A stretch of 64,000 bases of DNA, from assembly GCF_018069925.1 (NCBI RefSeq), contig NZ_JAGPXB010000002.1:248001-312000 (forward strand), given 5' to 3'. Of the stretch, positions 36,954 through 45,178 are shown piece by piece (position 1 is the stretch's first letter; each line of letters begins with the position of its first letter). Made by a program: the position numbers and the translations under genes. The notes below the pieces were generated by a model. That model saw only the letters and a list, made by a program, of their open reading frames with translations, was not told the DNA's origin and did no database searches. The DNA is from Flavobacterium erciyesense (GTDB taxonomy: Bacteria; Bacteroidota; Bacteroidia; Flavobacteriales; Flavobacteriaceae).

Positions 36954-37836
36954 CTATCGTTGGTAACTGTTTGTTTTTTAATTTTAAATTCATGCCTGCA
37001 ATACCTTGTAAACCGCCACTGTGCACAATCAATATTTTAGAATTTTCAGGAAAGTAATTCTTTTCAATCAAGTCAAAAACCCCATACACGGTTTTTCCTG
37101 TGTAAATTGGATCTAGCGGAATTTTAAATTTTGAATAAAACTCATTGATGAATTTCACAAGCTCTAAATTCACTTTACCATAGCCCCCAAAATGGTACTC
37201 TGTAATCAACTCCCAATTGTCTTGATTTACAAAATTACGAATTTCATTGCTTAAAAAATCACCTTTTAAAGCAGGAAATCCTAAAACTTTTTGAGAAGGT
37301 TTCGTACTAGCAATGATTCCAGATATTGTACCACCAGTACCTACAGCACAGCATATAAAATCGTACTCGACATCATCTTGGGTTAAAACTTCTTGACATC
37401 CTTTAATTGCTAGTGCATTTGTTCCTCCTTCTGGTATGGTATAAAACCAACCAAATTGCGATTGTAAATCCTCTAAAAATGCAGGATTTTCCTTTTCTCG
37501 ATATTGTGAACGAGTCACAAAGTGAAATTGCATGCCACACTCTTGTGCAAAAAGCAAGGTAGGATTATCGGATATTTTATCAATGAGTTCTTCACCACGA
37601 ATCACACCAATAGTCTTAAATCCATTCGCTTTACCTGCATACGCTATTGCGGCAATATGATTTGAAAAAGCACCTCCAAAAGTGAGTAATGTATGGTGCT
37701 GCTCTTTTTTAGCTTGCTGCAAATTGTATTTTAGTTTCCTGAATTTATTGCCTGAAACAAAAGGATGCAATAAGTCCTCTCGCTTAATGGCAATAGTACA
37801 ATTATTAGAAAAAAGCTGCGGCAAGATTTGATTCAA
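36940..37836 (-). CDS. PLP enzyme of the ACC deaminase/D-cysteine desulfhydrase family
   Basis: A 298-residue fold-type II PLP enzyme. The PLP lysine is in KREDLLHPFVSGNKFRKLK. The glycine-rich phosphate loop is VGTGGTISG. Family members either deaminate 1-aminocyclopropane-1-carboxylate or break down D-cysteine; the shorter length and NKFRKL motif are common to bacterial D-cysteine desulfhydrases, but substrate cannot be decided here. Its stop overlaps the start of the glucosaminidase gene by 14 bases, implying coupled translation. Confidence 0.85.
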   Translation of the reverse strand: MNQILPQLFSNNCTIAIKREDLLHPFVSGNKFRKLKYNLQQAKKEQHHTLLTFGGAFSNHIAAIAYAGKANGFKTIGVIRGEELIDKISDNPTLLFAQECGMQFHFVTRSQYREKENPAFLEDLQSQFGWFYTIPEGGTNALAIKGCQEVLTQDDVEYDFICCAVGTGGTISGIIASTKPSQKVLGFPALKGDFLSNEIRNFVNQDNWELITEYHFGGYGKVNLELVKFINEFYSKFKIPLDPIYTGKTVYGVFDLIEKNYFPENSKILIVHSGGLQGIAGMNLKLKNKQLPTIDVHV

Positions 37837-37872
37837 TGTTCTAAATTTACGACAAAGGTAAAACTATTAAAC

Positions 37873-37905
37873 AATAAAAAGTGCAACCCTCGCGAGTTGC
37901 ACCTT
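37873..37905 (-). terminator. Terminator of the type IX-sorted surface protein gene
   Basis: The stem GTGCAAC/GTTGCAC with an 8-base loop is followed on the minus strand by TTTTTATTG. Confidence 0.85.
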
Positions 37906-37927
37906 TTAAGTAACCAAATCCACTAAC

Positions 37928-39766
37928 TTAATTTTTTACAATAATTTTTTTTCCAACTGTTTTGTTATCTGCTGAGTTCAACTTAACGATATATATCCCA
38001 TCTGCCAAACCATTTGTAGGGAACTCATATTTTACATTTGAACCAATATCTTTTTTAGAAAACAATAATTTTCCAGCTATATCATAAATGCCGCAATAGC
38101 TCAAATCTAGTGATTCTGGATTTTCGATTACCACGCTTTTTGAGTTGTTATTGTGATAAACAATAAAGTTTTCAGCCTTCAATTCATCAATTCCTAATGT
38201 GGTATTTTTACGGAACGTAATTTCAAATTGCGTTGTGTTTTTTCCTGCCGGTAGATCTAACTCATGAAAGTTATTTTTGATATCGTAATAAACATCACTT
38301 ACCTTATCGTGTAAGTAAACAGCGTTAACTGCATCTAAATTCATAATATCTTTTACGGTAATTTTGTAATTCGCGGGCTTATCATTTTTAAAACCAACAG
38401 CAATTTTTTTATCAATGTCAAAATTGGTAACATTTATAATATATTCTGCATTATTAAGTGCGATAAACATATCGGCAGCTGCGCTATCACTGGAAGACAA
38501 GGCATCCATAGCGCGATCAACACCGTCTGTAGCTTCAGGCATAAAAGCCAATGCCAGTTGGCGGATTCCTTGATTATTTAACAAAGCGTTGATTCTAATT
38601 TGAGGTGTTACTGCTACACTTACTGTCTTATAATCAAAACCAGAAACAGACTGTACTCGTGATAAAAATGCAATATTTGGATCAACAGATTTATCTTTTT
38701 TAGATTGAACTCTTTCAAATTGAGAGTTGTTTGCCGCACCTTCTTTTACATAAACTCGATAACTATTTTTCATTTCAACCGTACCACTTGCCGCACCTCT
38801 GATCATAAAACCTTGCCCAACTGGCGAAAATCGTCTTTCAAACAATCCACCTGTAGTACCAACTGTGCTTGGGTTACCTGAGCCATCATACGAATAAAAA
38901 GTAGCTGGCACATAAACTCCTGCACCAACACCACCTGCAGGCGAAAAAGCTCCGTAACCGCCTTTGTAATCAGCAATGTAATGAGAAGATACTGTTTTAT
39001 CATGCTCCCAAAAATAGGCAATACCAGTAGTATTTAGTTGTTGTGTCAAAAAAGCTGACAAATCAATCGCAGAAGGATAAGGATTTCCTGTTAAGGTAAA
39101 TTGCAAAGCTGCTACTGGAATTTGAATAGTTCCATCATTTGGCTTTCCTCTAAAATCATATCGCTGTTTGCTTCCTGAATTGTTAGGAACTCCATATACA
39201 GTTGTTGTATTGGTTCCCGCAGTTCCCTTCATCGTAAAGCCTTCACCTGCATTGATGTTTGATGCTGCACCAACTGAAACCCAATTTGCATAATTGGATG
39301 TCCCAGCTAATTTGTAAATCCAATAGGGAGCAATTGATAACGGATTTGCTTGGCCATTGTAATTATTCATAGGTAAAATGACAGCATCAGTAGAACTAAT
39401 CAAACCCGTCACATCTTTTAATTGTGAAATACCAAAAGGTGAATTTCCAGCAGTTGCACTTGCTCCTCCAACTGGTGAACACCAATAATTGAATTGAAAG
39501 TTATTTGTTGTCCCTTCTTGAAAAACAGATAAACTACCCAAGCCTTTATTAGCACTTCCGGCAGTACTTCCTTGCACCAAATGCGCATTATCTCGTAAGT
39601 ACAGATTACTTGTTGCTGCGTTAAGCTCGACTTGTTGTTTTACAAAAACCACTTGATTTTTGGCAAACACAAAACTATTTGGACTCACATACATTTGCGC
39701 ATAAACTTGAAATTGAAAAAGAACCATCACTAAAACGGCCGCTCTCTTGAGTAATTTTGCTTTCAT
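37928..39766 (-). CDS. Large secreted protein with type IX sorting domain
   Basis: A 612-residue exported protein. A signal peptide (ending VYAQ) is followed by a beta-rich body full of Gly, Asn, Ser and Tyr. The last 85 residues form a type A sorting domain: ENFIVYHNNNSKSVVIENPE, GIYDIAGKLLFSKKD, LADGIYIVKL and a final KKIIVKN. The middle resembles hypothetical proteins with repeated TGNPYPSAIDL motifs seen in many Bacteroidota surface proteins. No enzymatic motif is seen, so an adhesin-like role is only a guess. Confidence 0.85.
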   Translation of the reverse strand: MKAKLLKRAAVLVMVLFQFQVYAQMYVSPNSFVFAKNQVVFVKQQVELNAATSNLYLRDNAHLVQGSTAGSANKGLGSLSVFQEGTTNNFQFNYWCSPVGGASATAGNSPFGISQLKDVTGLISSTDAVILPMNNYNGQANPLSIAPYWIYKLAGTSNYANWVSVGAASNINAGEGFTMKGTAGTNTTTVYGVPNNSGSKQRYDFRGKPNDGTIQIPVAALQFTLTGNPYPSAIDLSAFLTQQLNTTGIAYFWEHDKTVSSHYIADYKGGYGAFSPAGGVGAGVYVPATFYSYDGSGNPSTVGTTGGLFERRFSPVGQGFMIRGAASGTVEMKNSYRVYVKEGAANNSQFERVQSKKDKSVDPNIAFLSRVQSVSGFDYKTVSVAVTPQIRINALLNNQGIRQLALAFMPEATDGVDRAMDALSSSDSAAADMFIALNNAEYIINVTNFDIDKKIAVGFKNDKPANYKITVKDIMNLDAVNAVYLHDKVSDVYYDIKNNFHELDLPAGKNTTQFEITFRKNTTLGIDELKAENFIVYHNNNSKSVVIENPESLDLSYCGIYDIAGKLLFSKKDIGSNVKYEFPTNGLADGIYIVKLNSADNKTVGKKIIVKN

Positions 39767-40074
39767 AATTGCTACAATTAATTTATGACTCTAGTTCCTC
39801 TTAAATTAGTTGCATTGATTTGAATTAAATCTTTCTGTTCTGCAACGTGACAAAGCTACAAAAAAAAACAGTTAGAAAAGATTAAAAAAACCGATAAAAA
39901 GTATAAAAAATCGATTAAATACATTGTTTATATTAAAATATATTCTTTTTCTTATAAATTACAATTTAAAAAAGAAAAAACTTGAAACAATCGAATTTGC
40001 TATTGAAAACAATTATTTCATTTTTCTTAAAAAGACTTTTATTTAAGTTGATTTTACCAATAAATAGAACTACA
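39767..40074 (-). promoter_or_regulatory. AT-rich gap with a -7 element for the surface protein gene
   Basis: TAGCTTTG at 39858-39851 on the minus strand fits TAnnTTTG and would give a leader of about 80 bases. No -33 TTG is evident. The remaining 39859-40074 is very AT-rich and shows no gene or hairpin that stands out. Confidence 0.45.
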
Positions 40075-40404
40075 CTAACTTAAAAAACGGAAGAAATTAA
40101 AAAGAGGTCGCTTTTCTAAAAACAAGAAGTCGCGCTCGTGTGAATACGCCTCACGCTCAAAACTAATAGCGCGGTAAGCGAGTTGCCATTTTTTCAGTTT
40201 GATTAAATGCCAACAAAATTCAATAGCGTACCACAAAAAAAAAGGAATAATTAAAAGCTCTAATTGCTGTCGCAGATGTATTTTTTCATGCTGTACCAAC
40301 ACAAAATCATGTTTCTCACTTTTATCGTTAAAAATGATAAACGGAAAAAGAGTGATGCTGCGGTATCCTTTAGGAATTAAATATTTGGCCACAATCAAAA
40401 ACAT
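40075..40404 (-). CDS. Small HExxH protein, possible membrane metallopeptidase
   Basis: A 109-residue protein with the sequence VQHEKIHLRQQLELL, which contains a HExxH zinc-binding motif at about residues 39-43. Hydrophobic segments lie at the N-terminus (LFPFII) and at LLIIPFFLWYAIEF. A second Glu in ISFEREAYSHERDF could be a third ligand. Family unknown to me; the arrangement resembles the HExxH core of BlaR1/M56-type membrane peptidases but much smaller. It stands alone on the minus strand, divergent from the next gene. Confidence 0.7.
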   Translation of the reverse strand: MFLIVAKYLIPKGYRSITLFPFIIFNDKSEKHDFVLVQHEKIHLRQQLELLIIPFFLWYAIEFCWHLIKLKKWQLAYRAISFEREAYSHERDFLFLEKRPLFNFFRFLS

Positions 40405-40497
40405 TCACTTTAAAATTTATAAGTTTGTAATGGGTCTGTGCCAATTTAAAAGCTCGAATTAGCAGCAAAATAAGACCCAATAAATTCAAATTACACT

Positions 40498-40674
40498 ATG
40501 ACAAGCCAAAGTAATGAAAATAAATTGACAGAGGGCGAAGATTTCTATTATACTCCAGAAGGATACAAATGCTTTACCGAAAAACACCATTTAAAACGCG
40601 GTTATTGCTGTAAAAATGGCTGCAGACATTGTCCGTACGGGTTTAATAAAAAAACGGGAACAGTGAAAAAGTAA
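40498..40674 (+). CDS. DUF5522 family Cys-rich small protein
   Basis: A 58-codon gene. It encodes MTSQSNENKLTEGEDFYY and then HHLKRGYCCKNGCRHCPYGF. The C-terminal cluster of four cysteines and three histidines (CC, C, HC, HH) matches the DUF5522 small proteins of Bacteroidota and probably binds a metal ion. It lies 51 bases upstream of hutU on the same strand and may be co-transcribed. The function is not known. Confidence 0.85.
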   Translation: MTSQSNENKLTEGEDFYYTPEGYKCFTEKHHLKRGYCCKNGCRHCPYGFNKKTGTVKK

Positions 40675-40725
40675 GCGGTTTGCAGTCAAAAATTAAGGTA
40701 AAAACGAAAAAAAACACATCAAAAA

Positions 40726-42738
40726 ATGACTTTTCAAGAACAAATACTTCAAGGAATACCAGCAGTTTTACCACAGCTTAAATCGTATGACAGTACTCGA
40801 TTTGCTGATCCAACTGCGCCTACAGCAATTAATCATGCACCCAAACGAAAAGACATTTTATCTGATGACGAAAAAATACTGGCGCTCAAAAATGCCTTAC
40901 GTTACTTTGAGCCACAGCATCACGCCGAACTACTTCCAGAATTTAAAGCTGAACTAGAAATTTTCGGTCGTATTTACATGTATCGTTTTCGACCGGATTA
41001 CGAAATTTATGCCCGACCAATAAACGAATATCCCGGAAAAAGTACGCAAGCAAAAGCGATCATGTTAATGATTCAAAATAATTTGGATCATGCTGTTGCG
41101 CAACATCCGCACGAATTAATTACTTACGGCGGCAATGGCGCTGTATTTCAAAATTGGGCGCAGTACTTGCTTACCATGAAATACCTAGCCGAAATTACCG
41201 ACGAGCAAACACTCAGCATGTATTCTGGGCATCCAATGGGATTGTTTCCTTCGCACAAAGAGGCGCCGAGGGTGGTTGTTACGAACGGAATGATGATTCC
41301 AAATTATTCCAAACCTGATGATTGGGAAAAAATGAATGCCTTAGGAGTGTCACAATACGGTCAAATGACAGCGGGAAGTTACATGTACATTGGTCCGCAA
41401 GGAATTGTTCACGGAACTACGATCACGGTTTTAAACGGATTCAGAAAAATAAAAAAATCCCCAAAAGGCGGTTTATTCGTAACTTCTGGATTAGGCGGAA
41501 TGAGTGGCGCACAACCAAAAGCCGGAAATATTGCTGGATGCGTAACGGTTTGCGCCGAAGTTAATCCAAAAATTACACATATTCGTCATTCTCAAGGTTG
41601 GATTAATGAAGTGATTGAAAACATTGACGAATTAGTACCAAGAGTTAAAAACGCTCTAAAAAATCAGGAAGTCATTTCAATCGCCTATCTCGGAAATGTC
41701 GTTGATGTTTGGGAACGATTTGACCAAGAAAATTTGCACATCGATCTGGGTTCTGATCAAACTTCATTGCACAATCCGTGGGCTGGAGGTTATTATCCAA
41801 TAGGCTATACTTTCGAAGAATCTAACGATTTAATGGCAAATAATCCTGCTAAATTTAAGGAAGAAGTTCAAAAAACATTACGTCGTCATGCAGCAGCCAT
41901 TAACAAACACACCGAAAAAGGAACCTATTTTTTTGATTATGGAAATGCGTTTTTATTAGAAGCCTCTCGAGCTGGAGCCGATGTTTTTGCAGAAAACCAT
42001 ATAGATTTTAAATACAACAGCTATGTACAAGATATTATGGGACCAATGTGTTTTGATTATGGATTTGGTCCATTCCGTTGGGTTTGCGCCTCAGGAAATT
42101 CAGAAGATTTAGCAAAAACCGATACAATTGCTTGTGATGTTCTTGAAGACATGATAAAAAATTCACCTGAAGAAATACAGCAACAAATGGCAGATAACAT
42201 TCAATGGATAAAAGGCGCTCAAGAAAATCAGTTAGTTGTGGGGTCACAAGCCCGAATACTTTATGCTGATGCCGAAGGAAGAATAAAAATTGCAGAAGCA
42301 TTCAATCAAGCTATTGCCCGTGGCGAAATAGGACCTGTAATTTTAGGACGCGATCACCACGACGTTTCCGGGACCGATTCGCCTTACAGAGAAACATCAA
42401 ACATTTATGATGGCTCCCGATTTACAGCCGATATGGCCATTCAAAACGTAATTGGAGACAGTTTTCGTGGAGCAACTTGGGTATCTATTCATAATGGCGG
42501 AGGCGTAGGCTGGGGCGAGGTAATTAACGGTGGTTTTGGTATGGTTCTTGATGGCACTAAAGAGGCATCAAAACGTTTAGAATCAATGCTTTTCTGGGAT
42601 GTGAATAACGGAATTTCTAGACGCAGTTGGGCGCGCAACGAAGGCGCAATTTTTGCAATCAAACGAGCAATGGCTGCGCAACCTTTGCTGCAAGTGACCA
42701 TCCCTAATGAAGTTAGCGATGATTTGCTAAGCAATTAA
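40726..42738 (+). CDS. hutU: Urocanate hydratase (long form)
   Basis: This NAD-dependent enzyme converts urocanate to imidazolonepropionate in histidine breakdown. At 670 residues it is about 110 longer than the 556-residue proteobacterial enzyme, as in other Bacteroidota. Conserved blocks include GNGAVFQNWAQYLLTMKYLA, MTAGSYMYIGPQGIVHGT, GLGGMSGAQPKAG and VCASGNSEDLAKTD. None of the other hut genes (hutH, hutI, hutG) is adjacent. The start MTFQEQILQGIPAVLPQLKS fits. Confidence 0.96.
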   Translation: MTFQEQILQGIPAVLPQLKSYDSTRFADPTAPTAINHAPKRKDILSDDEKILALKNALRYFEPQHHAELLPEFKAELEIFGRIYMYRFRPDYEIYARPINEYPGKSTQAKAIMLMIQNNLDHAVAQHPHELITYGGNGAVFQNWAQYLLTMKYLAEITDEQTLSMYSGHPMGLFPSHKEAPRVVVTNGMMIPNYSKPDDWEKMNALGVSQYGQMTAGSYMYIGPQGIVHGTTITVLNGFRKIKKSPKGGLFVTSGLGGMSGAQPKAGNIAGCVTVCAEVNPKITHIRHSQGWINEVIENIDELVPRVKNALKNQEVISIAYLGNVVDVWERFDQENLHIDLGSDQTSLHNPWAGGYYPIGYTFEESNDLMANNPAKFKEEVQKTLRRHAAAINKHTEKGTYFFDYGNAFLLEASRAGADVFAENHIDFKYNSYVQDIMGPMCFDYGFGPFRWVCASGNSEDLAKTDTIACDVLEDMIKNSPEEIQQQMADNIQWIKGAQENQLVVGSQARILYADAEGRIKIAEAFNQAIARGEIGPVILGRDHHDVSGTDSPYRETSNIYDGSRFTADMAIQNVIGDSFRGATWVSIHNGGGVGWGEVINGGFGMVLDGTKEASKRLESMLFWDVNNGISRRSWARNEGAIFAIKRAMAAQPLLQVTIPNEVSDDLLSN

Positions 42739-42783
42739 AGTAAGAACATAAAATAAGTCCCATTAATATCAAACTGAAATACC

Positions 42784-43320
42784 ATGAAAACAATTAAATT
42801 ACTCTCTGTACTATTCGTTTTTGTATTGGCTTCCTGCGCCTCTGTTCGGGTGCAATCTGACTTTGATTCGAAAGTTGATTTTTCACAGTACAAGACATAT
42901 GCATTCCATAAAAACGGAATTGATAAAGTCGAAATTTCGCAACTAGACAAAAAACGAATTTTAAACGCAATTGACGTCGAGCTTAGCGCAAAAGGAATGA
43001 CTAAAAGCGAAAATCCTGATTTGTTAGTCAACATTTTTACAAAAGAAAGAGAAAGAATCGACGTTAACCAATTCAACATGGGTTGGGGTTACGGCTGGGG
43101 TTGGGGTTGGAATCCATTTTTATGGGGCGGCAACAACACCTTTGCGTCTTCTAGCGTTGAAGGCACTTTGTTTATTGATTTAATAGATGCTAAAAAGAAA
43201 GAATTAATTTGGCAAGGAGAAGGAATCGGTAATATCACCCAGAATCGCGGTAATAAAGAAAAAAGAATTAGCGAATTTGTGAACCAAATTCTAGCTCAGT
43301 TTCCGCCAAAAGCGAAATAA
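42784..43320 (+). CDS. DUF4136 lipoprotein
   Basis: A 178-residue lipoprotein with signal ending LASC. The DUF4136 pattern is clear: VQSDFDSKVDFSQYKTYAFH near the N-terminus, then FIDLIDAKKKELIWQGEGIG near the C-terminus. A low-complexity Gly/Trp stretch (MGWGYGWGWGWNPFLWGGNN) lies in the middle. It follows hutU by 45 bases and ends at a terminator. Confidence 0.88.
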   Translation: MKTIKLLSVLFVFVLASCASVRVQSDFDSKVDFSQYKTYAFHKNGIDKVEISQLDKKRILNAIDVELSAKGMTKSENPDLLVNIFTKERERIDVNQFNMGWGYGWGWGWNPFLWGGNNTFASSSVEGTLFIDLIDAKKKELIWQGEGIGNITQNRGNKEKRISEFVNQILAQFPPKAK

Positions 43321-43343
43321 GATCACTATTGAATTGAAATGAA

Positions 43344-43370
43344 AAGTCTACTTTTGTGTAGGCTTTTTTT
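43344..43370 (+). terminator. Terminator after the DUF4136 gene
   Basis: GTCTAC pairs with GTAGGC (one T-G pair) around a 6-base loop, followed by seven T. It lies 24 bases after the stop and just before the globin start. Confidence 0.7.
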
Positions 43371-43380
43371 ATACTTTATT

Positions 43381-43779
43381 ATGACTACACTACACGATAT
43401 ACAAACATTGGATGATATTAAGATTTTGGTTAATTCCTTTTATGCCAAAGTTCAAACAGACGATATGATAGGACCTATCTTCAATGCTAAAATAGGCGAC
43501 AGATGGCCCGAACACTTAGAAAAAATGTACGGTTTTTGGGAAACAATACTACTCGAAGTACACTCGTATTCTGGCAGTCCGTTTCCGCCACACAAGCATT
43601 TACCTATTGGCAAAGAACATTTTAACCGTTGGATGCAACTGTTTACTGAAAATGCTGATGCGCAATTTGCGGGACCGCTGGTTGATGAAGCCAAATACAG
43701 AGCCAAAGGAATGGCCGATATGTTTCATTATAAAATTGATTATTTCAGAAACTTAGAACAGCAACAAAACAAAGACTAA
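43381..43779 (+). CDS. Group III truncated haemoglobin
   Basis: A 132-residue globin of the group III (P) type. The start MTTLHDIQTL at 43381 is preferred over an upstream in-frame ATG because the family starts here and the upstream part overlaps a terminator. Typical features are FYAKVQTDDMIGPIFN, YGFWETILL and the HKHLPIGKEHFNRWMQLF region containing the proximal haem histidine. Such globins bind oxygen or nitric oxide; the role here is unknown. It forms a gene of its own after the terminator. Confidence 0.92.
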   Translation: MTTLHDIQTLDDIKILVNSFYAKVQTDDMIGPIFNAKIGDRWPEHLEKMYGFWETILLEVHSYSGSPFPPHKHLPIGKEHFNRWMQLFTENADAQFAGPLVDEAKYRAKGMADMFHYKIDYFRNLEQQQNKD

Positions 43780-43825
43780 AACCAATTAACTTTCCAGTTC
43801 AAAAGCTTTCAAACCCTACAAAATA

Positions 43826-44959
43826 ATGATGCGTAACTCCATATTCGCCTTACTTAGTTCCTTTTTATTTTTTGCCTGCGCTACAAACAAAGCAAGTTTG
43901 GCAGCAGAAAAAGCACCACAACTGCGTTTCTTGAATCAAATTGAAATTCCATTTAACACTATTTTCCAAAATACAAGGGTAGGCGGTTTATCTGGAATTG
44001 ATTACGATGCTAAGAACGACTTGTATTATTTAGCTTGCGACGATCGCTCGATTTACCAAGAAGCTCGTTTTTACACTGCTTCCATCGCGATTACAAATAA
44101 CGCGATTAGTGAGGTCGCTTTTAAAAATACCTATCGTTTGCAAAACGAAAAAGGAGAATCTTTTGCCAATTGGGAAACGACACCCAACCTATCAACTGAT
44201 CCCGAAGACTTGCGTTACAATGCAAAAACTAAAAGTTTGCTTTGGATTAGTGAAGGCGCTCGCGTGTTAAGCTCTGGGAAAAAAGTGTTGCAAAATCCTG
44301 CCTTGACCATCATGGACACAAAAGGAACCTATGTGACCGAAATGAAACTCCCTGAAAATTTACAGATGCAGGAAATTGAAAAAGGGCCAAGAAACAATGG
44401 CACGCTAGAAGGTTTAACTTTCGATTTTGATTACAAAAACTGCTATGCCAATTTAGAAGAACCTTTGTTTGAAGACGGTCCACAGTCGAATTTAAACTCC
44501 GGAGGTTTGATCAGGCTATACCAATTTGACACCCAAAAAAATCAGAATATAGCGCAATTCGGCTACCGTTTAGAACCGATTGCGAAAGCGCCATCACCGG
44601 CAGGTTCCTTTGCTGTTAACGGTATTTCGGCCATTCAATATTACGGGAAAAATCAGCTTTTGGTGGTAGAACGCTCCTACTCTACAGGTACGCAAGCTTG
44701 TACGGTAAAAATCTTTTTGTGTGATTTAAAAAATGCGACGGACGTAAAAAACAGCCAATCATTGTTAGCAAACATTCAACTGGCATCGAAAAAATTGATT
44801 TTGAATCTGGATGAACTCGGGATTTTTATAGACAATATTGAGGGAATTACCTTTGGCCCTCGACTTGAAAATGGCAACAGATCGCTAGTGTTGGTATCTG
44901 ACAATAATTTTTCAGAGAAACAAAAAACGCAATTTTTGTTATTTGAAGTGATCGAGTAA
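43826..44959 (+). CDS. Esterase-like phytase-family lipoprotein
   Basis: A 377-residue lipoprotein (signal ending FFAC) of the esterase-like phytase family. The body has GGLSGIDYDAKNDLYYLACD, a region rich in Tyr and Asp (STDPEDLRYNAKTKSLLWIS), and RNNGTLEGLTFDFDYKNCYA and DNIEGITFGPRLENGNRSLV, the blocks of a phytase-like beta-propeller. The substrate is unknown. It precedes the aromatic amino acid hydroxylase on the same strand, separated by the hairpin repeat. Confidence 0.86.
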   Translation: MMRNSIFALLSSFLFFACATNKASLAAEKAPQLRFLNQIEIPFNTIFQNTRVGGLSGIDYDAKNDLYYLACDDRSIYQEARFYTASIAITNNAISEVAFKNTYRLQNEKGESFANWETTPNLSTDPEDLRYNAKTKSLLWISEGARVLSSGKKVLQNPALTIMDTKGTYVTEMKLPENLQMQEIEKGPRNNGTLEGLTFDFDYKNCYANLEEPLFEDGPQSNLNSGGLIRLYQFDTQKNQNIAQFGYRLEPIAKAPSPAGSFAVNGISAIQYYGKNQLLVVERSYSTGTQACTVKIFLCDLKNATDVKNSQSLLANIQLASKKLILNLDELGIFIDNIEGITFGPRLENGNRSLVLVSDNNFSEKQKTQFLLFEVIE

Positions 44960-44991
44960 TAAATCGAGGCGACTTTTTTGCAATACACCCC

Positions 44992-45136
44992 TAGCCCCGA
45001 TTGAAATAGAAAGCTTTTTGCAAAAGCCGTTTTGATTTTTCTTGTTGCGGCAGAGCGACCAACGGAAGCTCCTGCCGAAACTGTAGAAAAACAAACGGAT
45101 GTGCAAAAACTTGCCATGAAAAGCGGGAAATGGCTC
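44992..45136. repeat. Intergenic hairpin repeat, copy 3 (long form)
   Basis: A 145-base element starting TAGCCCCGATTG and ending AAGCGGGAAATGGCTCC. The two halves pair: TTTTTGC with GCAAAAA, CCGTTT with AAACGG, TTTTTCT with AGAAAAA and CGGCAG with CTGCCG. The apical 27 bases (45049-45075) are identical to the apex of copy 4. It lies between two genes on the same strand. Confidence 0.75.
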
Positions 45137-45178
45137 CTGAAATTCGTATTTTTGCAGCTGAACTACAACGTTTTCGAC

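Noticed and set aside
45032..45178. N-terminal extension of the aromatic amino acid hydroxylase
   Set aside because: The extra 49 codons lie inside hairpin repeat copy 3 and match no hydroxylase N-terminus.
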